Below are positions 36,631-45,047 of a DNA stretch of 64,000 nt, in pieces. The stretch is from Acidithiobacillus acidisediminis (GTDB lineage: Bacteria; Pseudomonadota; Gammaproteobacteria; Acidithiobacillales; Acidithiobacillaceae). A model generated the notes under the pieces. It had not been told where the DNA came from. It saw nothing but the letters and a program-made list of their open reading frames with translations, and made no database searches. Where the stretch lies: NCBI RefSeq assembly GCF_023277115.1, contig NZ_JALQCS010000001.1, positions 2,288,001-2,352,000 of the forward strand. Direction: 5' to 3'. The first letter of the stretch is position 1. Each line of letters starts with the position of its first letter. A program made the position numbers and the translations under genes.

Positions 36631-37299
36631 ATGATAGACCAGGTGCAACATCTGCTACCAGCGCCCCAGCATCAGGAACGCGTGCTCCTACTGATGAGTG
36701 GTGGGGTCGAAAGTAGCACCTTGCTTCGGCTGCTGGATGCATCCGGATATCTGCCGGTACCCCTATTTCTCGATTACGCACAACGCGCTGCAGCGCAGGA
36801 GTGGAAACGGGTGATCGCGCAATGTCAACGCCTGGGAATCACCGCTCAGCGCCTTCCTCTGGCTGACTTGGGCGAGGCGCTGAGCGCTCTGCGCCCACAT
36901 CGCTTCCATGTGCCCATTCTCCATCGCAACCTCGTTGCCATTAGCATCGCTTCCAGCGCTGCCGCTGCGCTACACATTCCCATGCTCTGCCTGGGTATCT
37001 CAGCGGATGATGCCGCAGTCGATGCGAGCTCACGCCGCGAAATGCTGACACCCTTGGCGCAGTGTCTTGATGCCCTGGGGCGGAAACTACTGCTGCCATT
37101 CCAGCAGTTACGCAAGGTGGACATCGTACGTCTGGGGCAAGACTTGGGGGTAGACTGGGATTTGTCGTACAGTTGCCTGCTTGGAAGGGCGCAGCATTGC
37201 GGAAGTTGTCCGCAGTGCCTGAAGCGGCGGGAGGCTTTCCGGGAAGCCGGTCTGCAAGCTTCAGACGTACGTTACGCCCGCGATTTGTCATCACGATAA
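36631..37299 (+). CDS. QueC-like 7-cyano-7-deazaguanine synthase family protein
   Basis: 222 residues. PP-loop LLLMSGGVESSTLL near residues 18-31 (QueC usually has SGGxDS; here Glu replaces Asp), LDYAQR in place of the YGQRH motif, and the zinc site SYSCLLGRAQHCGSCPQC in the C terminus with four Cys. QueC converts carboxy-deazaguanine to preQ0 in queuosine synthesis; no other que gene is next to it. Departures from the motifs leave open a paralogue with another ATP-dependent role. Next gene follows after 18 bases. Confidence 0.75.
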   Translation: MIDQVQHLLPAPQHQERVLLLMSGGVESSTLLRLLDASGYLPVPLFLDYAQRAAAQEWKRVIAQCQRLGITAQRLPLADLGEALSALRPHRFHVPILHRNLVAISIASSAAAALHIPMLCLGISADDAAVDASSRREMLTPLAQCLDALGRKLLLPFQQLRKVDIVRLGQDLGVDWDLSYSCLLGRAQHCGSCPQCLKRREAFREAGLQASDVRYARDLSSR

Positions 37300-37317
37300 A
37301 AAGGAGAACTGCTTCGC

Positions 37318-38139
37318 ATGGCCGATAAAACCCGCCATCCCCGCTGGTCTCTGCAGGATATCCCCTTCGCGCAGGTGGAAAGGGCGGCGATTGCCGATAA
37401 CACCGATTGGTTTTATCTCTTGGCTGGCGCGTCTTTCGTGGAAACACTTTCCGACCTGTATGCCCAAAATTTATCCTCCTACTATCAAGGAAATAAAGCT
37501 GCGCAAGCCTGGCTTCGCGACCATTGGGAAAAAGAAGAGGTGCAACACGGTCATGCACTCCGTACCTATGTCTTGACCGTCTGGCCGGATTTCGATTGGG
37601 ATGCGGCCTATCAACGATTCGTGGCGGCTTACACCCCACTATGTCGGACCGAGACTCTGGGACCGACACCGGCCCTGGAAATGGCAGCACGTTGTGTAGT
37701 CGAAACCGGAACGGCCAGTTTCTACACCATGATTCAGGGCGCCAGTCCCGAGCCCATTCTACGTGCACTTGCAGGCCGCATTCGTGCTGATGAGGTCCAG
37801 CATTACAAGTATTTCTTTCGCTTTTTCCGCGACTACTATGCGCGCGAGAAGGTATCCCGCTGGCGCCTCATCCGTGGGCTTTGGCAACGGGTTGCCGAGG
37901 CCGACCTGGAGGACAGCTATCTCGCGATACGTTGTGCCTACGAAATCCGCAATCCGGGCCAGGAGTTTACTCCCGCAGACTTCCGCGCCTTTCGCCGGCG
38001 CCTGCGGGAATGGATCCGCGCGCACTACCCCTTTGAAATGGCGATCAAGATGTTGCTCAAGCCAGTATCTTTGCCTCCACTTCTTCAGCGCCTGATCCTG
38101 CCGCTGCTGAAGACTGGAGCTCGCCTTGCCATAGCCTAG
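37318..38139 (+). CDS. Ferritin-like diiron-type protein, unknown substrate
   Basis: 273 residues, helical. Candidate iron ligands occur in pairs: a Glu in ASFVETLSD and KEEVQHGHAL (ExxH), then VVETGTASFY and ADEVQHYKYF (ExxH). This two-fold E/ExxH pattern is that of ferritin-like diiron oxidases and desaturases. GGAG lies upstream of the ATG at 37318. Adjacent to queC-like and MscS genes, which does not reveal a pathway; oxygenation or iron/peroxide handling are the options. Confidence 0.7.
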   Translation: MADKTRHPRWSLQDIPFAQVERAAIADNTDWFYLLAGASFVETLSDLYAQNLSSYYQGNKAAQAWLRDHWEKEEVQHGHALRTYVLTVWPDFDWDAAYQRFVAAYTPLCRTETLGPTPALEMAARCVVETGTASFYTMIQGASPEPILRALAGRIRADEVQHYKYFFRFFRDYYAREKVSRWRLIRGLWQRVAEADLEDSYLAIRCAYEIRNPGQEFTPADFRAFRRRLREWIRAHYPFEMAIKMLLKPVSLPPLLQRLILPLLKTGARLAIA

Positions 38140-38142
38140 GCC

Positions 38143-40410
38143 ATGGATTTCCGCTGCAAAGAGAGTTGTCCTAGATCATCACTCCTGCAGTTTTTCGCGA
38201 TCTGTCTTCTCTGTCTCCTCACACTCTACTCGGGGCGGACGATAGCGAGTGAAAACCACTTGTTCCACGACGATGCCAGTGTACTGCATGCCATCCATCA
38301 GGCACTGTCTGGATCAGTCAGTACCGTACAGCTTCAACGCTGGCAAGGCCAAACCCAAGGGATTGTTCACTCTGCCTACGCCTGTATGCAGAGTCAGGAG
38401 GCATCCCTCACCGAAATCAACAAATCCCTACAGATCCTCGGGCCCACCGTAGCCGGCGAACCCACCAGTCTCACGCAGCTTCGCCGGCGGCTGGAGTCCC
38501 AAAAAACATCTGCCAGCGGTGAGCTCGCCGCCTGCAAGGTGCTGTACGTTGGCGGCAACTCCATACTCAGTGACATACGCGCCAAGGAAACTCGCATTCA
38601 TACGCGCAAACTTCTGCAACGCGGACCATTTTTCACTCAGCAGATTACCGAGTTGGAAGATTTTCCAAAGGCGGACTGGGAAAAGGAAAAGGCGTTTTGG
38701 ACCCGCTCTGACCATATTTCGATAGTGAACCATCACGGGTTTCAAGGGGCATGGGGAATAGGGATAGCCCTGTATGTTCTTGCCATCGTTCTCCGCCGCC
38801 ATTCGCAAAGTCGGCTGCGGGAGCTTTATCCCCTACCAGCGATTTTTCTTTGGGCGCTGGCAAGCTATCTTCTCGATGCATGGTATCCCATCACCATTCT
38901 CATCCTACTCACGCTCCTTGCGTACAACGGAAGTACTTGGCTAGCTCGATCCATGCTCCGTCATCTCGCCGAAATTCCCACTCGCGCTCAGCGTGAAGCG
39001 GTGTTGCTGCGAGTATTCTGGCGACCGTTGCGATTTGTCATCACGTTTGGCACCTTTCTCCTTTCCTACCAATCCCTCGATCCGCAAGGCAGCACGATCA
39101 TTACGCAACACACTCTGCTGCTCACCCTAATCCATACGGCCTTGCTGGGGAGCGTCATCTGGGTGCTCTGGCGCGCTCGCCGCTTTACCTTTCTCAAGGA
39201 TTGGCGCTGGCTGCAAATTCTGCTCTTTGGTACAGCAATCCTACTCATCCTATTGAATTTCATTGGCTATCTAGAACTTGCCGCATACCTCACCAGCGGC
39301 TTTGTCATTAGCCTGGTTGCTATCCTGATCGCTCGGGTGATTACTTGGTTTGTTGACGACATTTGGGGCGATGACGAGAATGAGGAAGGGGAATTACCCC
39401 GTCTGTTACGTCAGCATTTGGGGCTTGGCGAAAGGGGTAGTTCGTGGCTATCGTGGCTACGACTACTGATCCACACGGCATTGTGGATTTCTGTTTTAGC
39501 CATTTGTCTCCTCGCTTGGGGATTGACCAGCAGTGGTTTTACCTTTTTTTGGCAATATTTTATTCACGGATTTACTATAGGAAATTTTCACATACAGCCG
39601 TTCCGCTGGCTCATTGCCATCGCACTACTTATTTTTCTCTTCAATGTTAACCAATGGATACAGAATCGACTATCCTCAGCGCGAGGAATATTTCACCACT
39701 TTGACGCCGGATCGCGTCACTCCGTTCTCGCCATATTTCGCTATATCGGCTTTGTCGTTGCCATTTTACTCTCGTTATCAACGGCTGGCGTCGCACTACA
39801 CAATCTTGCGATCATCGCCGGCGCCCTATCGGTAGGCATTGGCTTTGGTCTGCAAAATATTGTCAATAACTTTGTTTCCGGCATCATTCTATTACTGGAG
39901 CGCCCTATCCGCGTAGGAGACTGGGTAAAGGTTGGCACTACGGAGGGATATGTACAACGCCTCAGTATTCGCTCCACCCTCATCCTGACCTTTGATCGCA
40001 CGGAAGTCTTTGTGCCTAATTCGGAACTGATCTCCGGCCAAGTCACCAACTGGACTTACAGCAACAATGTACTGCGCTTGATGATTCCATTGCGTGTCCA
40101 TCATCAGTCGGATGTAGATGAGGTGCGCGGCATACTGGAGAACGTTGGCCAACAACACCCGGAGGTCCTGCAGGATGATCCGCGCGGGATTCCTCCGACA
40201 GCGTTGCTGCTGGACGTGACTGAAAATGCTCTCGTTTTCTATTTGCGCGTCTATATTGCCGATTGCAACAACAGTTTTATGATCCAGACAGACCTACGTG
40301 CCCAAGCCGTAGAGGCGTTGCATCGCCGGGGCATCCGTCTGGCACATCAGCAGCAAGATCTGTACTTTCCCGAACGAGCAACAGCCGTTGGCGGTCCTAA
40401 TTCGACTTAG
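38143..40410 (+). CDS. MscS-family mechanosensitive channel with extended N terminus
   Basis: 755 residues. A signal-like hydrophobic N terminus (residues 14-32), a periplasmic domain of about 150 residues, then about ten membrane helices. The pore and beta domain are clear: GALSVGIGFGLQNIVNNFVS near 565, ERPIRVGDWVKVG, and FVPNSELISGQVTNWTYS. Similar in layout to MscK/YbiO-type large channels, which release solutes on hypo-osmotic shock. Three bases separate it from the upstream gene, so they may be co-transcribed; its 3' end overlaps convergent proB. Confidence 0.9.
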   Translation: MDFRCKESCPRSSLLQFFAICLLCLLTLYSGRTIASENHLFHDDASVLHAIHQALSGSVSTVQLQRWQGQTQGIVHSAYACMQSQEASLTEINKSLQILGPTVAGEPTSLTQLRRRLESQKTSASGELAACKVLYVGGNSILSDIRAKETRIHTRKLLQRGPFFTQQITELEDFPKADWEKEKAFWTRSDHISIVNHHGFQGAWGIGIALYVLAIVLRRHSQSRLRELYPLPAIFLWALASYLLDAWYPITILILLTLLAYNGSTWLARSMLRHLAEIPTRAQREAVLLRVFWRPLRFVITFGTFLLSYQSLDPQGSTIITQHTLLLTLIHTALLGSVIWVLWRARRFTFLKDWRWLQILLFGTAILLILLNFIGYLELAAYLTSGFVISLVAILIARVITWFVDDIWGDDENEEGELPRLLRQHLGLGERGSSWLSWLRLLIHTALWISVLAICLLAWGLTSSGFTFFWQYFIHGFTIGNFHIQPFRWLIAIALLIFLFNVNQWIQNRLSSARGIFHHFDAGSRHSVLAIFRYIGFVVAILLSLSTAGVALHNLAIIAGALSVGIGFGLQNIVNNFVSGIILLLERPIRVGDWVKVGTTEGYVQRLSIRSTLILTFDRTEVFVPNSELISGQVTNWTYSNNVLRLMIPLRVHHQSDVDEVRGILENVGQQHPEVLQDDPRGIPPTALLLDVTENALVFYLRVYIADCNNSFMIQTDLRAQAVEALHRRGIRLAHQQQDLYFPERATAVGGPNST

Positions 40411-41551
40411 AAGGACTGCGCACCAGATTATCCCGATGTATGACGACGCGATAATCATCATCAACCGCTTCACCCGTCTCCAGCAAAATGCGCAGATGTT
40501 GCAGTAATTGTGCATCGAGATTGACCAGACCTCGTGCAATTTCCAATCCCTTGCCGTCCACGCAACTGACCAATTCACCGCGACGAAATTGCCCTTCCTG
40601 CCCTTGGATGCCAAAAAGCAGCAAACTCGCCCCATCTTCGCCAACCGCTACCACCGCGCCAGGATCCAGGTAGAGTTTACCATGCACTCGAAGGTGATCG
40701 GAGAGCCAGCGTTTGCGTGCACCGAGCACGGGCACTTTGGCTTCGAGGAGCGTTCCCACATCCTCCTGTGCTGCGAGCCGCAGCAATATGTTTTCCTCGA
40801 GGCCACTGCCAATAATGGTGGAGGTCCCAGAGCGTGCGGCGCGTGCCGCCGCCTTCACCTTGGCAAGCATACCGCCTGTACCAACAGCAGAACCACCGGA
40901 CCCGGCTAGCCGCTCCAGACGCAGTTCCCCGGCACGAGCACGGCGAATCAGCTTGGCGTTCGGGTTTTCGCGTGGATCAGCCTCATAAAGCCCACGCTGA
41001 TCCGTAAGCAAGACAAGTAAATCCGCGTCCCATAGGTTGGCCACCAGTGCTGCCAGGGTATCATTGTCGCCCAGCTGTATGGCGCGATGGGAGATCGCGT
41101 CATTCTCATTCACGATGGGGAGCACCCCATGTTCGATTAAGGTACGCAGAGTCTCACGCGCATTCAAATAACGGGAGCGATTTCGCAGCTCTTCATGCGT
41201 AAGAAGCACTTGGCCGCAGTGCAGAGGAGGATGATTTTCTCGCTGAATTTGATGCAGTATTTTTTCATATCCATGCATCAGAATGGATTGCCCCACACTC
41301 GCGGCAGCCTGACGATCCGCCAGCGCGCTGGGCCGGCCCGACCACCCCATACGCCTGGCGCCAACTCCCACCGCACCAGAGGATACCAGCACAATTTGAT
41401 AGCCCTGATGAATCAAAGCCTGCATTTGCGCGAGCCAACCGGCTACGCGATCCTCAGCCAACCCTCCCACCCCATTCATGAGCAGACTACTGCCGATTTT
41501 GATGACCCACTTTTTGCCAAAAGCAGGCCGAGACACTCCATCAGCGCTCAT
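40397..41551 (-). CDS. proB: Glutamate 5-kinase
   Basis: 384 residues. Amino-acid kinase domain (KKWVIKIGSSLL, VSSGAVGVGARRMGW, VNENDAISHRAI, GDNDTLAALVA, GTGGMLAKVKAA) and a C-terminal PUA domain (LYLDPGAVVAVGEDGASLL). It catalyses the first step of proline synthesis and is feedback-inhibited by proline in the family. Divergent from putA, which degrades proline. 14-base overlap with the MscS gene at the 3' end. Confidence 0.95.
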   Translation of the reverse strand: MSADGVSRPAFGKKWVIKIGSSLLMNGVGGLAEDRVAGWLAQMQALIHQGYQIVLVSSGAVGVGARRMGWSGRPSALADRQAAASVGQSILMHGYEKILHQIQRENHPPLHCGQVLLTHEELRNRSRYLNARETLRTLIEHGVLPIVNENDAISHRAIQLGDNDTLAALVANLWDADLLVLLTDQRGLYEADPRENPNAKLIRRARAGELRLERLAGSGGSAVGTGGMLAKVKAAARAARSGTSTIIGSGLEENILLRLAAQEDVGTLLEAKVPVLGARKRWLSDHLRVHGKLYLDPGAVVAVGEDGASLLLFGIQGQEGQFRRGELVSCVDGKGLEIARGLVNLDAQLLQHLRILLETGEAVDDDYRVVIHRDNLVRSPSKSN

Positions 41552-41922
41552 GTTGCCCCGGCGCTATCGAGACCCCAGCGATAAATCGGGAAATCATTAT
41601 TGAGCATCACGCCTTTTGCTATCCGCTACATAATAAATCGATCATCTCACAGAAAACTTTATCTGTCAACAGAATTTCTTGTAATTTTCCCCAAAGATAT
41701 ATTCAACAAATTTAATCAACCTTTCGGTTTGTGCTATCCTTTGTATCGAAACGCAGCTCATGGCAACCGTCAACCTCACCTCAGTTTCATCGCAATAGCA
41801 TCAAGAGATGGTTCGACAGTTGCTCTCGCCGATACGAGTAGGCTGCATCACGATTGCGCTTCGGCATACATCATGCATGCATTTATAGGGGAAAATCTCT
41901 GATTCATTCCGTGGAGAACAAG
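41552..41922. other. Long AT-rich intergenic region between proB and putA
   Basis: 371 bases, clearly richer in A/T than the flanking genes, and carrying the two divergent promoters. Several -10-like stretches (for example GATATATTC near 41694) exist, but I cannot assign one with confidence. The ORF across 41600-41902 looks non-coding. No repeat or hairpin stands out. Confidence 0.5.
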
Positions 41923-44900
41923 ATGTTTGAGGAAACAAAAACTGACAGCGATAATTGCGCTATGGCGAATAGACTCGCCGCGCGGCCAGTGCTGCGGCTT
42001 CCGCCTGCGGTGCGCAGCGAGCAACGTTGTGTTTCGGAAGCGCTGGAACGCCTAGGGGAAATTTCCTGGGATGCGGTGGTAGAACTCGCCACGCCATGGA
42101 TCAGCGCGGCACGGGAGGCGCAGAAACACAATTCTCTGAGCATGGAGTCACTGCTGGCCGAATATCCCCTCGACAGCGCCAGTGGACTGGCGTTGATGCG
42201 CTTATCTGAGGCGCTGCTGCGCGTACCGGATCGCGCCACTGCAGCAGCCTTGGCGGCAGACCAGCTGCGACGGGGTTTTTCCACACTTAGCACCAGCCTG
42301 GAAAACGGGCGGTCATTGATTACCCCGATGTTGCGCATGGCAGCGCAGTGGCTTCCCGATCCTAGCCAAGGTCCATTAGCAAAACAGACCCTGCGTGCGC
42401 GGACAATCGTCAATGCCGCAACCCAGGCGGTACGTTTTCTTGGGCATCAATTCATTCTGGGAGAGACCATTGAGCAGGCGATTGTGCGCGCGGACAACAA
42501 GCGCAAACAGTCGCAGGTATGGCGATTTTCCTTTGACATGCTTGGCGAAAGTGCGCGTTGCGATCGAGATGCAGAACGGTATCTTCAAGCGTATCAGCAG
42601 GTTCTGGAACAGCTTGCACAAAAAAATGAAAAGGGTGGACCGCGGGAACGGGATGGCCTTTCCATCAAGCTTTCCGCGTTGGAACCCCGCTTCGAGGCGG
42701 TGCAACGTGACCTGATCCTGCCCAGGCTTCTGCCCAAACTGGTGCATCTAGCCAAGCTCGCGGCGCAGGCACGGGTGGGACTGACGATCGATGCAGAGGA
42801 AAGTGAGCGTCTGGAATTGAACTTGGAGACTTTGGAGGCCTTACTGGCCGCTCTCGCCGAGGAGCCGGACTGCACAGGCTGGGAAGGCTTGGGCGTAGCC
42901 GTGCAAGCCTATCAAACACGGGCGATCGAGACTGTCGATGCCGTGATTGCTTTAGCGCGCCGTTCCCAACGGCCCCTGATGCTGCGTTTGGTCAAAGGGG
43001 CTTACTGGGATGCTGAAATCAAACGCGCACAGGAATTGGGCCTATCCGGCTATCCAGTCTACACCCGCAAACATCACAGCGATCTTTCCTATCTGGCCTG
43101 CGCACGCAGCATGCTGGATGCCAGCGGCGAAGGTTTGATTTTCGCGCAGTTTGCAACGCACAACGCAACAACCATAGCTGCAATTCTGCTGATGGCCGAG
43201 GATCTTCCGCGCGCCAGTTTCGAGTTGCAAAAACTGCATGGCATGGGCGACAGCGTATATGCCGAAGTACTCCAGAAGCGCAACATCCCCGTACGAGTCT
43301 ACGCCCCGGTCGGCATCCACCGCGACTTATTGGCCTACCTCGTGCGGCGCCTGCTGGAAAATGGCGCAAACACCTCCTTCGTCCACCAACTCGCCAATCC
43401 CAAGACGCCACTGTCCGCCCTGCTCGCCAACCCCTTTCTTGCGGACCGCGAATCGTCTCTCCCCTTCCCCGTCGACATCTACGGCGAACTCGCCGGCCGC
43501 GCGCGCCGGAATCCGCTGGGGATAGACGTTGCGGAAGAAGGGCAACGGTCCGCATTGTTGCGTGCCTGGACGGCGTTGCCGAAACCCCGCTCCCAAGCCG
43601 CAGATCATGATGCGACCATTCCGGCACGGATGCGTGCCTTACAGGAGGGATTCAAGCGCTGGAATGAGCGCGCCCTCCCAGAGCGTTGTGCTTGTCTGCT
43701 GCGTGCCGGGGATCTTCTGGAACAGGCACGTGATGAATTTATCGCCCGCATTGTCTGGGAAGGCCATAAGAGCTGGGTAGATGCCACCGCAGAGGTCCGT
43801 GAGGCCATTGATTACTGCCGCTATTACGCCCTGCTCGCAGAGGAGCAGCTTGCCGACCAGGCGCTACCAGGACCAACCGGAGAAGCAAACACCCTGCGGA
43901 TGACGGGGCGTGGATGTATGCTCTGTATCAGCCCCTGGAATTTTCCCCTCGCCATTTTTGCCGGCCAACTTCTTGCCGCCTTGGTCTGTGGCAATAGTGT
44001 GGCAGTCAAGCCAGCGGAGCAGACAAGCCAGGTCGCCAAGGACTTCGTGGAGCTGTTATGGCGTGCGGGCGTTCCACGCGATGCGATCGATTTATTCCAT
44101 GGCCCCGGCCATAGTCTGGGTGCGGAGTTGGTGCGCGCGCCGGAGGTGGCCGGGGTACTCTTCACCGGATCGACCGGGGTAGGGAAACAAATTCAGCGGA
44201 ATCTCGCCGCGAGCGACGGCGCCATCGTTCCGCTGGTTGCGGAAACCGGCGGCCTCAATGCCATGATCGTGGATGCCACGGCACTACCAGAGCAGGTGGT
44301 CGATCATGTCGTACTCAGCGCCTTTCGCAGCGCCGGACAGCGCTGTTCGGCCTTGCGGATCCTGTTTGTGCAGGAAGAGATTGCCGACGAACTGGAAGAA
44401 ATGCTCGCCGGCGCCATGGCCCTGCTACAACTTGGCGCACCAGAAGACTTTGCCACTGACGTCGGTCCTGTAATCGATCAGCGCGCACAAAAACACATTA
44501 TCAGCCAGCTGCAAAAGCTGACAGAACGGGGAGGTCGACTCCTGGCCCGTACTCCCTGGCCACAAGCTGCAATGATGGGAGACCCCTCAGTCTCCGCCGG
44601 AGCAAGTCTTACCGATAGCCTTGGGCGCGCTCTCCACTATATTGCCCCCAGCCTGTATGCCGTGACCTCCGAACAGCTCCTGGCGGAGGAAATCTTTGGT
44701 CCTGTTCTACAACTGGTGCGTTGGTCTGGATCCTGGCAAGCCGTAGTAGAGCAAATCAATGGCTACGGCTACGGCTTGACCCTGGGCGTACAGACGCGCA
44801 TCGACAGCCGCGCGCAGACGATTACCCGCGGCGCCCGCATCGGCAACATCTATGTCAATCGCGGTATGACCGGGGCGGTCGTCGGGGTACAACCCTTTGG

Positions 44901-45039
44901 CGGCATGGGGCTTTCCGGCACCGGGCCAAAGGCCGGGGGACCCCACTTTCTACCGCGCCTCTGTCAAGAACAAAGCATCAGCATCAACACCGCGGCGGCA
45001 GGAGGAAATGCCAGTTTGCTCAGTCAAGCCCGTTGGTAG
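41923..45039 (+). CDS. putA: PutA, bifunctional proline dehydrogenase / P5C dehydrogenase
   Basis: 1038 residues from MFEETKTDSDN, with GGAGAACAAG before the ATG. Proline dehydrogenase barrel at about 80-480 (RLVKGAYWDAEIKRAQELG, given in part) and aldehyde dehydrogenase domain at about 540-1010 with the Glu region VAETGGLNAM and catalytic Cys in GQRCSALR. It oxidises proline to glutamate with FAD then NAD. It lacks the N-terminal ribbon-helix-helix and the extra C-terminal domain of E. coli PutA (1320 residues), so it cannot act as its own repressor. Confidence 0.95.
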   Translation: MFEETKTDSDNCAMANRLAARPVLRLPPAVRSEQRCVSEALERLGEISWDAVVELATPWISAAREAQKHNSLSMESLLAEYPLDSASGLALMRLSEALLRVPDRATAAALAADQLRRGFSTLSTSLENGRSLITPMLRMAAQWLPDPSQGPLAKQTLRARTIVNAATQAVRFLGHQFILGETIEQAIVRADNKRKQSQVWRFSFDMLGESARCDRDAERYLQAYQQVLEQLAQKNEKGGPRERDGLSIKLSALEPRFEAVQRDLILPRLLPKLVHLAKLAAQARVGLTIDAEESERLELNLETLEALLAALAEEPDCTGWEGLGVAVQAYQTRAIETVDAVIALARRSQRPLMLRLVKGAYWDAEIKRAQELGLSGYPVYTRKHHSDLSYLACARSMLDASGEGLIFAQFATHNATTIAAILLMAEDLPRASFELQKLHGMGDSVYAEVLQKRNIPVRVYAPVGIHRDLLAYLVRRLLENGANTSFVHQLANPKTPLSALLANPFLADRESSLPFPVDIYGELAGRARRNPLGIDVAEEGQRSALLRAWTALPKPRSQAADHDATIPARMRALQEGFKRWNERALPERCACLLRAGDLLEQARDEFIARIVWEGHKSWVDATAEVREAIDYCRYYALLAEEQLADQALPGPTGEANTLRMTGRGCMLCISPWNFPLAIFAGQLLAALVCGNSVAVKPAEQTSQVAKDFVELLWRAGVPRDAIDLFHGPGHSLGAELVRAPEVAGVLFTGSTGVGKQIQRNLAASDGAIVPLVAETGGLNAMIVDATALPEQVVDHVVLSAFRSAGQRCSALRILFVQEEIADELEEMLAGAMALLQLGAPEDFATDVGPVIDQRAQKHIISQLQKLTERGGRLLARTPWPQAAMMGDPSVSAGASLTDSLGRALHYIAPSLYAVTSEQLLAEEIFGPVLQLVRWSGSWQAVVEQINGYGYGLTLGVQTRIDSRAQTITRGARIGNIYVNRGMTGAVVGVQPFGGMGLSGTGPKAGGPHFLPRLCQEQSISINTAAAGGNASLLSQARW

Positions 45040-45047
45040 CAGGTCAT

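Noticed and set aside
43019-43627. 202-codon open frame antisense to putA
   Set aside because: Arg/Cys-rich shadow of a GC-rich gene with no motif.
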